This document shows, one piece after another, positions 33,472 to 46,430 of a stretch of DNA of 64,000 bases. Both the position numbers and the translations under genes were made by a program. Each line of letters opens with the position of its first letter. Positions within the stretch are counted from its first letter, which is position 1. Location: NCBI GenBank assembly GCA_951230915.1, contig OX579634.1, positions 48,001,570 to 48,065,569 on the forward strand, written 5' to 3'. Below the pieces are notes generated by a model. It did not search any database, had not been told where the DNA came from, and saw only the letters and a program-made list of their open reading frames with translations. The stretch comes from Antitrichia curtipendula. Lineage: Eukaryota > Streptophyta > Bryopsida > Hypnales > Leucodontaceae.

Positions 33472-36400
33472 ATGGCCAACGCAAGCAGCGGAGGCGTGCC
33501 TCGCGGGGCGCCGGTTCAGCCGACGAGCCAGCAGGTCCTGGTTTTTTCCTCCAATTGCTTGAGTCTTGTGGAGAATTCCCTGCAGCTAGTCAGTGTGCGA
33601 TGAATGGAAAGAGTCGGTGGGTTTTTTTGGAATTCTTGTTGGTGCAAAGGGGCGATCGCATCGTTGAGTGTGGTGGAGGTATCGATTTCTTTTGGCGTGT
33701 GGCTGTGGTTGTAGATTGCTGGTGGAAATTTTGTTGAATTTGTGCGTGGCTTATTTGGATTGTGGGAGTCGATTGGAGTTTTAAAGTTTATTATGGGGAT
33801 CATGTGTGCGAGCAGGATTATTACAAGTCGTTGGTGCCGTCTCAGCTCGTTGCGGAGCGTGGCGAAGAAATTGTTGTCATAAACCCTGGTACATTGCTCT
33901 TTGTTTCTCATGAACCTGCTGTTATTGGGAATTGGGGTGAGAAATATACGAGGGACGTTTTCTAGTAAGATTTTTTGATTGCGCTCTTCGTACTTTTCAG
34001 GGTGAGAGTTTGTAACGTCGGAATCGCTCTAATGTTGAGCTTGGTTGAGCAGGCTCTGCAAATGTTCGAATTGGTCTTGCATCTGCAAAGGCTCCTGTGA
34101 GTGTGCCGCACTGCATTGCTCACCAGTTGCGCGTGAGTGGTAATGAGCAAGATTCCGCCGAATTACCAAAGAAAGGAGCAATCGGCGAGAGCCGGGTATT
34201 GAATGCAACACGACTCCACTAATTATCATTAATAGCATTTCTGGGAGGGGAGGGGATTTATTGAGATGCTAGGAGTTCTTGATTAAAAGGAATGACATTT
34301 CGAAGGTGAAGTCTTCCGGATGTTTTCGTTCGGATATATGGATGACGAAATATAGTGAGCCCTCTCGGCGATTATAACTGTACGAGCAGGAATGAAGCAA
34401 TTGGAGTGTATGGCTTATTAGCTGCCTAACTGAAACTTAAAGTATCTATTGATTCAATTTTGTCTACAGCAATAATCTTGGTTAGATGATTCAATTTGAT
34501 AATGACCTACTCTGTATAGTGCGATCCCCAAATGTTTACCTTTTCATGATAGGGGTTTAGGTCTTGCTGGTTTCGTGACAGTTGAAAGTCGCATATTAGC
34601 ACATGTGCTGTGTTTTAATTGCAAGTTTATCCTGATTATGGCAGTTTGGAACGTCGTCATTGTCAGCAGCAAGGGTGGATGAACGACAAGATGCTCTTGA
34701 GCTGGTATGGTGATCAGCTTCTGTCTCATGTAGGTTGTGATAGCTGTCGCATTTGACGGGTTCCAATATCGAGTCGAAATATTTATGTATGCTTAGTTCT
34801 AATTTTTTACACTATTTGAAGTGGATCTAAGGAAACCCTATGCCCTGCCTTGGTTGGCCTTGGGCTTTTGTTGTATGAAAGGTTCTTTCCTCAATATTTA
34901 TTTTGTCGGGTCTGGTTGCCAGGTGGTTTCGCAGCTTAAGGTCAGGTCATTCTTCTCTGATGCAAAGGTAAGATGAATTATCCTCCGCCGCGAATGCTTA
35001 ATATTCTACATGCTTAGCGCAATGCTGTTCATCTCAGCTCACCCCACTATTATTCTTCATTACAATTCATGGATTCCTGAAATTCTGTGATAGTGTATAT
35101 GAGGAAGATACCGCGAAAATGTCAAGGGTAGGCATCAAATGAGTCCGAAACACGCAAATAAATTGAGCTCCTATCGAAGGTTGCAATTTTGGGTTTGGTT
35201 CACAAATATTTGCAGAGAAGAATTTTGAGGTATTGACTTGAATCTATCAACACAACCCTAAGGTTGCACTTGCATTTCGGGCAGTAACTCACAGATAGAA
35301 GGGTCAGGCAGGTGCGGGGGATGCGAACAGTTGCGAATTGCTTTCAAAGGAGCGGGATACAGGTTTTGAATGGACTAATGTAGAGGAGAATTTAGCTGGG
35401 CGTTCAGTACCAAGAATCCAGAAGTCTTCAATCGCCAATGACAGAACCGACGGTATAATAAAAAATCTCACAGCTTGTGGATGTGTTGTACCAGTCATTA
35501 TGGAAGTCAATTTTAAAAGCGGTGTCCACATTTGAATTGTACAACATACTATTGCCTGAGTAATTAGCTCAATCCAGCATCTTGTTAGCCTGTACATCGT
35601 GACTGAGGACAGTTCTCTTCAATTATGCTCAATATATCAGTTGTTGTTGCTAGCACCTGCAGATTTTTACAAAAGAAATGAGAAACACAGCGGCAAGGTC
35701 ACGGCAGATGCAGATGACGCAAAGGATTTGGAAATTCATAAACAGAAGCTTGACAGGTTTAAATTGTATCGCAAATACATCTGCGGGGAGGAAGCGTTAA
35801 AGATCCCTGCAAGCCTGCCGTACACTCTATATCGGCCTATGTGTCGTGGTCGTCTCAATATATCTAGTAAATATTCTATGCAGCAGGTATGGTGGGTAGT
35901 TAATTTGTAAGCCTGTACTCTGTTAAGAGCAATCAATGTGGTTTTCTTCAATATTCGCCCTGCCTACCTCGATTCGCTTCGATTAGGTGGAAATCAATGA
36001 AGAGTTGAGCGTTAACATCTTCCAATTCTACTGTAACGATCCCTAAAAATGTGCATGGCCAGGTTTGTGATGATATCTACAGAATATGGGATTATATTTT
36101 AACAGAGAAGTGTCAAATTGGCTCCAAATTGCGACCAAGATTTTCAGCAGTTTTGGTTGTCCCCGATACTCTTGATAATCGAGGTGCGATTCTGTGTGAT
36201 TTGGATTGTTGATGAAATTTTTGTTTTAAGAATTAGAGTAGCATGGAAGATTTTATCAACAACCTTCTCTTCGGACTTGTGACACGTGGTTTAAGAACGT
36301 CCTTCCAACTCAGTCGTGAGTTGTTTTCTGGAAATACTACTTTTGAAAATCGGACTTGATTCCGTTGCAGTATACGAGTGAGCTCAAAAATCACGCATTT

Positions 36401-39400
36401 TTAATTTCATATTTGAATTACTATCGTAGTGTGGGATAAGCTCCGGTTTACTCACAATTCCTTACTGTATAATTTTGATATGCAGAGGTAAAAGAGTTGC
36501 TTTCAGTGGTTTTGCGAGATCTTCAGTTCCACTCTGCTGTTGTAATTCAGGTATGCTTCTGTTCAAGAATTTCTGAGCTATCATATTTCTGAGTCCTCCA
36601 GGTGATGAGAAGGGTTTTTGTTGTTTCAGTTATTTCTTTTTAATTGTTTCATTGCTCTTGGTTAAACATCATGTCCACGGTGATGATGGACATATACCTG
36701 AGTATTTGCATTGAATTTCAGGAATGTGTGGCGGCTACTTTCGGGAATGGATTCTCATCAGGTTGCATCGTAAATATGGGTTCACAAGTTATTTCAGGCA
36801 TGTGTGTTGAGGTATGCTGACCTTAAAACCTCAAATATCTGATATTTTACCTTACCAATTAATTATGATAATTAAAATAACATTTCTAAAGTTATAGTGT
36901 TTCATCACGAACAGCGAATGGTCTGGAGACCTCCTTTGCGGAATCTCGTGTGTGCCATTATACAGTGGCCGGATTTTCGGGATTATCTGCGTAATGTACA
37001 TTGAATAACTGCTTAAACTGCTTAATGTACATTGCAAATCCTGAGTTTGGGTGAACATACAGAGTTTATGAATCTTGTGGATTAAACTGATCGACTGATC
37101 TTTCAAGAACAGGATATTTGTGAGATTGACTCTTTGACCTTGGGTTATTGAGAAACTGCAATTTAAGTTAAGATTCCATTTGGTTGCACAGGAAGGGGTT
37201 GCTATTCCATCAACACGTTTTTTGCTGCCTTATGGTGGAGATGTACGTGCCTTCATTTGGATTGTGTTACTCCTTTGTATATTTCTATTATTGATTCTTG
37301 TTTGCGCATCTTTAGCATCTGTAGTAACTATGCTTGTTTCTTCATGCTATTCTTCTCCATTCCGTTTGAAATATGTGCAGGTTCGGGTATTAGCCTGTGA
37401 ATTTTTTGTATTTGATGATTTTTTTTTATGCTCATTATTTTGATGCAGGACATCACTAGATGTTTATTGTGGATCCAACGACGAAAGAAGACGTGGCCTA
37501 TTGCTGACACTGATCTGTTGCGTGATCCATTGGACTTTCAAACTCTCGAGAAGCTGAAGGAGATTCACTGCGTGCTTTTTGTAAACACTTGCCTTTCCTT
37601 TTATGCTCTTTTTACAGTAGCCTCCAACGCCAAGTAGGGCGTTTTATGCCTCTCTTGTCAGAATATTGTCCATGAAAGATGAAAGAATGTGGCAGTGACT
37701 GAGCTCACCTTGTTAGACCCTAATGTTTTCAGGACGGTGAGCAGCACACTACAGTTGATGTCCGGTGCCGCATGGCAGGCGAGCCAACTCGAGTGTACAC
37801 GATTTTATTGTCGTCTCTGAACGTGCGTACTAAATCACTTCCCCTTGCTCTCTGTTACCTTTGTGTGGTACTACTCTGGTTTGCCAAGTTTGGGCTCTGT
37901 TCGATTAGGGTAGCAGTTTGCCATGCTGTCATCTGCTGCAAGTGAGTGACCCAGTTGTTTCCATATTGCAGGTTCCACCCATGGGGCTGTTTTACCCGTC
38001 CCTTCTTTCATTGGAGGAGTTTTCGCCTCTTTCGCGACCCTGGTCTGTCTTTCTGATTCCTTATTTCTGCATAGCTGACTTCTTTTTTTTTTCGGTCATC
38101 TGCACCGACTCTTGTTCTTAACTATTTATTCTCAATTTCTGTTGCTTAAATGCAGTAACCTGTTTTCAGTCGAAACCTGAGAGTGCTCATGCTCTAGATG
38201 ATGGTGCTCCTATTGCAGGTTTCACATAGACCACGAAGATAATACAGACGATACTTTTTCTGAAGCTGGTCGACGCCTGGAGACCAATGAAACAGGACTA
38301 ACCAATGGAAGTCTTAATGGAAATTCTATCAACAATGATTCTGATCCGTACGACTTTGAAGACAAAGAGAAGAAAGAGGTGGAGGAAATTTCAAGTGGTC
38401 TTGCGCAAGCTATTGTCAAAAGTATACTGTCGTTAGGTGAGGCTTGCGCGTGCAATTTTTAGTTCGAATTCGTTTTCGCTGCCTATATCCAGCCGTATGT
38501 TCCATATGTTCCGTGAAGCAAACAATAACTTGCTTTTTCTGTAATTAGTTGCTCATTTGTGTACTTTCGTCAGTAACTCTTGCTCCTTCTGAAATTACAG
38601 GACGCGTGGATCTTCAGAAGAAGCTGTTTGCAAGTATCCAGCTGGTTGGTTTCCATTGAATTATCATTCTATTTTCATCTCTCAGTTATCATATTTATTA
38701 CAGCACTAAATCTGTGCTGTAGTTTCCAATCACCTGGATTGTGTATAAGCTTGTGCATTGCAGCATGTTCTTTTATTTGCAGAAGCTTTGTAAACCATTC
38801 CGAATGTCCCGAGATTCAGTGTAGCTTTACTGAAAATCTGAAATCTCTTCTCTATTCGCCTTTGTTAGGTCGGTGGTGTTGGATTAACTAAAGGGCTGGT
38901 GGATGCTGTTGAGGAAAGGTACATTTCACCCAGGAAGGGCGGATTTTATGCAACTTTGCCTTGCGTCTATGGTTGTTGCATTTTTTTGACTTTGTATGAT
39001 GGACATCAAGTCAAGTTGATCTACTGACTAATCCCTTAAGGTCCTGGCAAATTTTTCAGGGTTCTGCATGCCATACCTGTGGATGAAGCTGTGGACACTG
39101 TGGAGGTATGCAATCTTTTGCGAAATTCCATGACGTTGGACGGTTATCTGTTCACAAGGCTCCTGAATTCCTTGTGTACTTTCTGAACGATCTTCTGGAT
39201 ATATTTACTTAATTTGTGGATTTTCTCAACGTCTCGTCTTATTTGGCAGGTCCTTCCTAATCGAATGGATCCAATGAATATAACGTGGAAAGGTGGTGCG
39301 GTAAGTATCTTAATTTGATGGCGTCACCTCAGTGATTTCAGTCAGGCCTGGGCATTGGTCTTTTCTTTAAAGTGTACTTCCTCCTGTATGTCGGTTTTCT

Positions 39401-39618
39401 ATGATCACTATGATGAAATGATTTGCAGCTGTTTACTGATGCATTCGCAATGCTCATGGTCTGGTTAGGTTCTTGCTGTTTTGGACTTCGGACGTGACTC
39501 TTGGGTGCAGTACGAAGATTGGTTGGATGGCATGGTCATGGTTGGCAGTGGCCGGAAGTATAGGGACTCTAATACCCTTCAGGCTCAAGCATTTTGGTAT
39601 AATGCCATGTTAGATTAA
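33472..39618 (+). CDS. ARP9: Actin-related protein 9 (ARP9), 20 exons
   Basis: Encodes a 645-residue nuclear actin-related protein of the plant ARP9 class, related to Arp8 of the INO80 chromatin-remodelling complex. Exons: 33472-33534, 33816-33888, 34053-34195, 34645-34704, 34923-34967, 35302-35452, 35663-35886, 36063-36183, 36486-36550, 36722-36811, 37192-37242, 37449-37580, 37733-37822, 37972-38042, 38219-38436, 38601-38644, 38869-38918, 39060-39105, 39250-39300, 39469-39618. All introns are GT-AG and phases join in frame. Recognisable blocks are SLVPSQLVAERGEEIVVINPG near the N-terminus (nucleotide-cleft strand), FICGEE-type KYICGEEALKIP, DITRCLLWIQRR, LSSLNVPPMGLFYPSL, QLVGGVGLTKGLVDAVEER and the actin-fold end TWKGGAVLAVLDFGRD. 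Exons 4-6 and the Asp/Asn-rich insert in exon 15 are the least certain. The gene ends about 970 bases from the convergent gamma-CA. Confidence 0.92.
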
Positions 39619-40586
39619 ACTTGGACACCAGGAATTGATTCAGCTTTTTTCTGATTATGCGCTTGTTCAACATCACGAGCCCAAAGTTTCACTTTAGCGG
39701 CTCTTCCTGGACAGGGCGGGTGCTTGAGAGACTTTAGTTGGTTGGGCTGTGTAACTTCTGGGTGCGATCCTCTGTAAAGAATGTAGGAGAAAATGATCAG
39801 TGTCTCCATATTCTGCATTTATGACCAGTTTCAGTTCGTTCTTTTTTCTTAGAAGTTTGTATCTGCTCGATGCTGTAACAGTCTTCAGGTAGAGGCTACT
39901 TTAAACACTTCGTCACTCATGCATTTCAACATACGTAGGAGTTGATTTTGGGGAGATCTCTAGAGCTGTGGAAAGATCTTGGGTGCAAGAGCCTAACCTG
40001 TTTTAGTTTTTATCGCTGTGACTTCTTATAATAGTGGGAGCCGCTACAAGTGAGAGCGGACAACCCCGTCTAAATTCAAAGCTTGTCTTTCGAATCCACA
40101 CTATTTGAAACAAAGAGTTTCAAGAGCTTAGTCACTGTGACACTGACTTGCTTTTTGAGTAAGCTTAGTTCCAACCGAAAGCTTCCTCACATTCACTGCA
40201 TATGTAACTTTTGTCGATTAAAAGCCACCACCCCTTCAAAATTTGAATTCAAAATTTCCAAATAAAAATTCCAGGGGTAAAATCGGGGACGAGCGAGGGG
40301 ATCCGTTCACCCCGGCCTTCCCCTTTTGGTCCTGGGCAACAAACAGTGAAGCCCTCAGCAATGCAGTAGAAGAGGCAAAAAAATATGCAAGAACGTGATG
40401 CTTTCATTCAGAATCTCGGTAAATTGTATGACCATGCCTCTCGGCCTAACCAATCTGTGAAGGGTAATGCCCCATATAGCAACATCAATTATGAATGCCT
40501 GAAAAGACACGAATCAATTTCTTCTACCCTGGCTCTTTCCCATGGTTTGATTAACACTGATAATACCATGCTAATGAATAAGCTGA
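39619..40586. other. convergent 3' region of ARP9 and gamma-CA
   Basis: Both genes end here. The stretch probably holds their 3' untranslated regions. A plus-strand frame (40385-40675) runs into the last gamma-CA exon on the opposite strand and shows no domain, so I do not call it. Confidence 0.5.
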
Positions 40587-43381
40587 CTAGGCAGCCGGGG
40601 CTGTCTCCGCAGGCAACTCTGGACACGGTTCTTCGCTTTTCACATGGACGGTGGTCAAATCATGGAAGCTCTTAGTATTTGCCTCGGCATGGGCTGCTCC
40701 CAGTTCCGAGTAGTTGTCAGCAGACCTGGGGATGAAGGCACCTTCGTCGCCCTTCAGTGTTCGCAAGAACTTCGCTGGATTTCCAGCCCAGATCTGCCAA
40801 TAACACACTAAAAATTTAAGAGGATAAACAAAAATCATCTTCATTTGCAATTTGAGACTTCTAGAGATTGAATGAACACTCCTGAGTGATGATTGCACAT
40901 AGAGAAAATTGACCTCTTTGAGAAACAATGTGCCAAAGTCATTGAATAGTGTGAAACTAGGGACTGAACATGCACCGGCACAACCTCGGGTAAGGAAGAG
41001 GATACTAAAACCGTCTCGTTTACTGACCCTTGTTACTAACACTAAGTCATCTATTTATAAAATTGGTTGGCTATACTAGTAAGTGGTGTGACCATGACTT
41101 AGCTAAGTATCTACGACCACTGATCTTTGAATTGAAATGAGGTTGTCTACTGTCACCTATAGAGGTCTACAACCTCCCACTTCGATAAGGAATTCATACA
41201 TTCTGATAAAAAAAAATTGATCTCAAGAGAGTTAGGATCTTCGAGTACCCGGAGTCATTTTCCCACAACTGTATTGTGATCTCCCAATAAAAGTACACTT
41301 CTGCATGTAAACGTGACACGAGTTTTGTCCTTTGCTTTAATGACAACAACTTGAAAAATGTTGTAGGAGAGAGAGGGTAAGACCTGGCCAGCAGGAATGC
41401 GGGTATTTTCAGTGACCATGGCTCCTGCAGCGACAAATGCACCTTGCTCTACGACCACGCCATCTAGAAGAGTGGCACCCATACCCACGAATGCCTCGTC
41501 CTCCACAGTGCAGGAATGAATGACTGCGCCATGCCCTGCATCCCTCCCCGAATAAACACTATAAACATCGTGAATTCCCTCGCCCACTCTCTATCTCTGA
41601 ACACTATGTAAGGCAAAATTTGCCCAGCAAGAGGACGAAGATGTCTCCCGAACACAATCTTCTTAAGAGTATCCTTGTTCCCACGTTCTCCATCAATGAC
41701 GCGCCCACTCACCTATAGTCACCCTGTTGCCAATTACAGTAGGGGAATTGCCACCACTGAAGCGAGAACCACCAACAGTCACGAGAGAGTGATCTTGAAT
41801 GTTTGACTCGGAGCCGATTCTTATACTATTTGTATCCCCTGCCACAAATTTAACAAAACCCAAACACCGCTCAGTCACAAATCAAATTTCACTTATACAT
41901 TCAGTCTTCTGGTCTGTTGATGCAAGCGCCAAGCCCTCTGGAGTAGTAAATCCAGAATGGCACAGCATATAACCAAAAACATTCATCTAGAGAGCCATCA
42001 AGTGCAAACAATAGATAAGATGACTTCTCATGTCAATCTTCCTTCCACATTTTCAAACCGACTTCCGACAATTCCAACTTCCATACAGAATCAACGTCAC
42101 TTACCCCTGAGTATACAGCCATACCAAATAGAGGACTTGGATCCAACTTGGACATCACCTACAAGCGACGCACTCGGGGCAACAAACGCGTCTCCGGCAA
42201 CATTGGGCTTTTTATCAAAAAGGTTCATCAACGGCCGATGTCTCGACACTGTTCACAATCGACAAACAACACATGAATATAACTTGGCGAAATTCCCACT
42301 AGTGGAGGAGCTACGTCCCTCAATCATAAAACTACAGTTCCATCATGAAATTATCAAGTTAGACCTCTCATCCCGAATCTGACATACAACGAAAAAAAAA
42401 AGGTTTTCATCAAGGAACCTATGAACGTCAATAATGGCAGTTCCGGAGGGCAGTAGTCCCATTCTGTGACTCTCTGTGAAAATGACACCACTCGGCTGCA
42501 GAATATTAGGGAAAAAGGAATGGAAGAGTGAGGAATTGTCGTCCTAAGATAATCACGTCTCCTTGCGTCCTTGAGAGCACTAAAAATGGTGTTCAAATTC
42601 CCTATTGAACTTCAAACTTTGCACAACAAACTCCAAATTATGACCAAGTAAGGAAGAGACGTCTTATTGCAACGCCTACCTAAGAGTGACACTCCAAAAT
42701 TCTGTACCATGAGCAAATATTCACTCGAGAATGTACAGCACTTCAGCATCACAGTCATTTCAGTTTCAGGCCAACGACGGATAAAACTTCGAACACTTAA
42801 AGTTTTGCATACGGTATCCAATTAATACAGTCTCTGGTGCGGTGGAATCCTATTTGATTTGCTCACAAGAATTGATTTAAAAGATATGAGCATTATAATA
42901 ATGGTATCTATGTTCAGCATTAAAGTAGCTTTTAGGTCAGTTCACCTTAATCCCCACATTACATTGTGCTTGCACATGCCAATTAAGGAGAAAAAATACT
43001 AGAGGTAGCAAGTGACGAATTCTTCGAAACTCTTCAATACCAGTCGCCTCATACTGCCAATCCGTCCGATGCTCGAATCAATCCAATTTCGAGAAAATCA
43101 CAAGAATGCAACCACAACAAATCACGTCTACCTAATCTGATCCCGATCTCGGCTCAATCTCGATCTAGAAAGCATCGCACAAACAGCGACTCCATAACCC
43201 TAACACCATTGCTGTTCTGTCTCATCTTGCGAACTCGCATTGAAACGAATCGAGTTAAGAACAAGCACTCACATTCCTCCCGAAAATTGTAACTTCCTTG
43301 CAACCTGCACCCGGCGCGATCCAGCGCCTGCCCCGTCTCACGAATCCAAAACCCTACGGTGTACAATGCTCGAACAGCCAT
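40587..43381 (-). CDS. gamma-type carbonic anhydrase, mitochondrial complex I subunit
   Basis: Encodes 245 residues of the plant gamma-CA family, left-handed beta-helix trimers that form the matrix-side domain of respiratory complex I. Exons (minus): 43381-43273, 42248-42105, 41838-41713, 41535-41384, 40793-40587; phases join and the total divides by three. The N-terminus (ALYTVGFWIRETGQALDR) is the conserved plant presequence-like segment. Hexapeptide-repeat turns follow (FVAPSASLVGDVQVGS, SSIWYGCILRGD), then IGHGAVIHSCTVED, GMGATLLDGVVVE and IWAGNPAKFLR. Of the three zinc-ligand histidines, His128 and His133 are present. The position of the first (usually SLVHV) is Thr105 (DHSLVTV), with a His four residues earlier. 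Catalysis is therefore doubtful; the structural role in complex I does not need it. Confidence 0.92.
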
Positions 43382-43722
43382 AGCCTCCGAACTGTTACTC
43401 CACTCGACGTCAAAATGAAAAATAAAATTTTTAAGACGATTCTTCGTCGATGCGATCGAGAAGCCAATGGATCCGTCAATTGAGAAGGAGAAGGAGACCG
43501 CCAGTGGCTATGGCGGATGGCACTTGGCCTTCAGTGCAAGAGATGGTGAAATGGTCATTCCTCATGGGGGAGTCGAGATGGATGAACGTTTCTCCTCTCG
43601 GGGCTGCGAGGAGGATGAATGATCTTTTCATCCCTCACTAAATTATAACGATATTTAGTGTAATCTTCACTAATCGATTTAAAAATAGAACGGTATAAGT
43701 TTTTACTCTTCATGAATATTTC

Positions 43723-43816
43723 TACTAACTATGTTTATTGGAATCCTCTTCTCTAAATAGATGAAAGGATATTGATACTATTTAAAGGAGGAAGATCCCA
43801 ATAAATATAGTTGGTA
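43723..43816. repeat. imperfect hairpin with about 37-base arms
   Basis: The left arm tactaactatgtttattgg...ctaaatag (43723-43760) pairs with the right arm tatttaaaggagg...atagttggta (43778-43816) with several mismatches, around a short loop of about 17 bases. It may be a small foldback transposon. Confidence 0.6.
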
Positions 43817-44626
43817 AAATCAGAGAGTAGCAATAAATTTTGAAATTCAAAAATTTTACTACAATTATTTAGTAGCATGTTTATGTTCAATGACTAAAAA
43901 CTTGAAGATAAGAAAAACATAATATAATCTTCAAAATCGTGCAATCGAATTTTGCAAATTAAGTATCGTTATTTTTTTTTCAGCACAAATTTTGTTTATA
44001 GTAGTTTAACCTTTAAAGGTTTGAAGTGAATTTTATATTGTATATATGGTACAATATTTTATTATGAGAAAGTGAGTTGTGTACAAAAGTATGTTAAGAT
44101 ACAAACCATAGAATTGACAATTTGACAATTAACATCTTTCAATTAGATGTTTTATAAGGTATAAACTTTATCATATTTATATATGATAGATGTAAAATGC
44201 GTTCCTAATTTGTAGCTTTTAAGGTAGGTGCAATAATGATCCAAATTTGGAGTGCTAAAAATCATTGAATCATATTCAATATTAATATAAATTTTGGTCC
44301 TAGTCAGACCTTTACTGTACTTGATAGTCAAGGTCATCCCAAAATTAGACTATATGGGAATTTTTATTTATTTATTTTTAAGCATCTCCCAAATCACTTT
44401 TCCCAACTTCAATTAATTATTTGGTAGGCAATGCCAACCCTAACCATCAAATACGGCAATAAGGCTAAACTGCCAATAACATTCGTATGGTATCCTATAA
44501 AATTGACACCTCTAAATGCACCGTTGATCCAAAACAATGAACATCATTTGGTATATATCCCCCAAATCAATACATACTTAAGTAGAAAAAACAATTTCAA
44601 GAAGCTATATCAAAAAAATCCTTTAT

Positions 44627-44715
44627 AACTTTTGCATACAATATCCAAATGTCATGTTCTTTTATGTGTTGAAACTTCCTTTCACTCACCAACAAGAAAA
44701 TGTTTGTATGAAAAT
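44627..44715. repeat. dispersed repeat fragment, copy 1
   Basis: The segment with taacttttgcatacaat, tccaaatgtc and caccaacaagaaaatg is similar to about 63710-63790 in the same orientation. It belongs to a repeat family whose full extent is not visible. Confidence 0.55.
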
Positions 44716-44904
44716 TGAATACAACAATGATAACAATGTTTGATTATGAGGGTGTTAAAATTGCGAAAGTAATTTGAAGTCTTTCGATCTTCTTTTCACA
44801 TAGTAAATCTAAAAAATTGGTCACTAGAAAAATATTGGAGGTTAAAATGCATAACATATATAATCTCAATCAATTTACAACTTCTTAAATCTACTCTACA
44901 ACTT

Positions 44905-45496
44905 ATTTAACCCCTAAAGCCCCAAGGGTGTTTTCTGCCAGAAACCACTCAAAACTACCACTTCTGTTATATTCACTTAAGGAAACCAATTTATTTGTTT
45001 TGGGGGGAATTTAACCGTAGGATCTTGTACTTAACTTGTCTGAGATCATGTAGTAAAAACTTCATCAAATTTCACCGAACGGATTGGAAGATATTAGCAT
45101 TCAAAGTTGAATAAAAAGTTTTTTTTTCAAGAAGATGCTTAAATTGACCGAAAAACTAGGATTGTCCATAACTTTCTCATCCCTACTCCAAATAGAATGA
45201 TTCAAAGCTTCACGTACAGGTAAAAACATAATCTTGTAGGAAAAAAATTCAAAAAAAATATTTTGACTTTTTGTAATTTTTTTTGGACTGCCCACCAATC
45301 TCCATTTCTTGCTCATTGTGCCATAACTTTTTCATCCGGCATCCGATTGAAACAAAATTTATATATCCACAAAGCTCTTGCAAAGCTACACAACTTCAAA
45401 AAATCTCAAAAAAATTCACTTCAAATTGAGACAATAGGAACCTACCCGGACCCAAATTGTCCCCCGAGGGGACAAGTGGGGCTTTAGGGGTTAAAT
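44905..45496. mobile_element. MITE-like dispersed element, copy 2
   Basis: A 592-base copy of the element at 295-882. The terminal inverted repeat is perfect over 19 bases (ATTTAACCCCTAAAGCCCC and its inverse complement). Differences from copy 1 are scattered substitutions and small indels. A target duplication could not be identified. Better preserved ends than copy 1 suggest later insertion. Confidence 0.78.
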
Positions 45497-46430
45497 GAAA
45501 TTTTAATGAGTTTTTTTCTTCAAGATCTAGTGTATTTCAAGGTCATTTCCAAGAGCCTTAAACATTAGAAAAATCAAGATTTGCAATGGACACCCTTGCA
45601 CAAAATCTTGAATAGAAAAACCATAATCATTCATTTTCAAAATGAGATTTTTGATGCTAAAACCAGCCTCCAAAAGATTTTGAAAAATTTATAAACTACT
45701 AAAAATAGTAACTTGGTTAGTTTTTTTTTAACTTCAAAGTATTTTCGACACCAGAATATGGTACCTCAGGCATTTAGCAACCAAATCCACGGTTATAAAA
45801 AAATAAAATTGTTTGTTACTACTTTCCAAGGCTTGATTGCCACTTCCTAGTCCTTCCTTTAGGGTTTAGGAAGCTCGCAATCTCCGAAGCTCTCTGCTGT
45901 CGTTTCTCAGCTTTCGAATTCGCAATGCCATTGCAGCACGCTTACAATGCAAGTCTTCGGGTGCGTGAGAATCGATGTCAGAATCCTAAATCTTAGTCTG
46001 TAAGAGGGAAGCACTCGACATTCATATTTGTCCAGGAAATTGAGACCGCGGTTTCACTGATAGTAGTCGAATTTCGCTGCATCAACACGAGCAAGCTCTC
46101 GATTGCACCGTTTCAGTCACTCGCCCGAATCGTCAAGCTTGCATTGTAGATGTAGCTCGAGGAAGGTGGCATTGCAGTGGCTGTTCTTTTTGAGAATCAA
46201 TCTGATGAGTGCTGTTTTGTTTCTGAAGACCAAGGACAACGGAAGTGCTGAGTGATGCTTGTGTGGTGACCTAATTAGGGTTTTAGTAGGATGGGTAATT
46301 ACTGCGTGAGAAGTGTTTGAGCGCTGATTGCAACGAAATCTCCCTGCCTTCAATTTTACAAGATCAGTGACAATTTATCCTACAGGCCTGCTTTTCTCTT
46401 TTTCTTGCCATTGTAATTGCATTGTTAGCT
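45497..46430. other. upstream region of SART3
   Basis: No coding gene. From about 45830 the sequence becomes less AT-rich and has TC-rich, leader-like composition; a leader intron is possible. Short minus-strand frames have no motif. Confidence 0.45.

Larger units (their letters stand above)
43382..44904. other. AT-rich spacer between gamma-CA and a MITE
   Basis: The first part is the gamma-CA leader and promoter side. No other gene is seen. A hairpin (43723-43816) and a dispersed-repeat segment (about 44627-44715, shared with about 63710-63790) are the only structures noted. Confidence 0.5.

Noticed and set aside
37180..37443. Separate small membrane protein gene
   Set aside because: The frame runs from ARP9 exon 11 into its intron; the hydrophobic part is intronic.
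40385..40675. 96-residue plus-strand gene between ARP9 and gamma-CA
   Set aside because: Its second half is antisense to the last gamma-CA exon and it has no motif; more likely 3' untranslated sequence.
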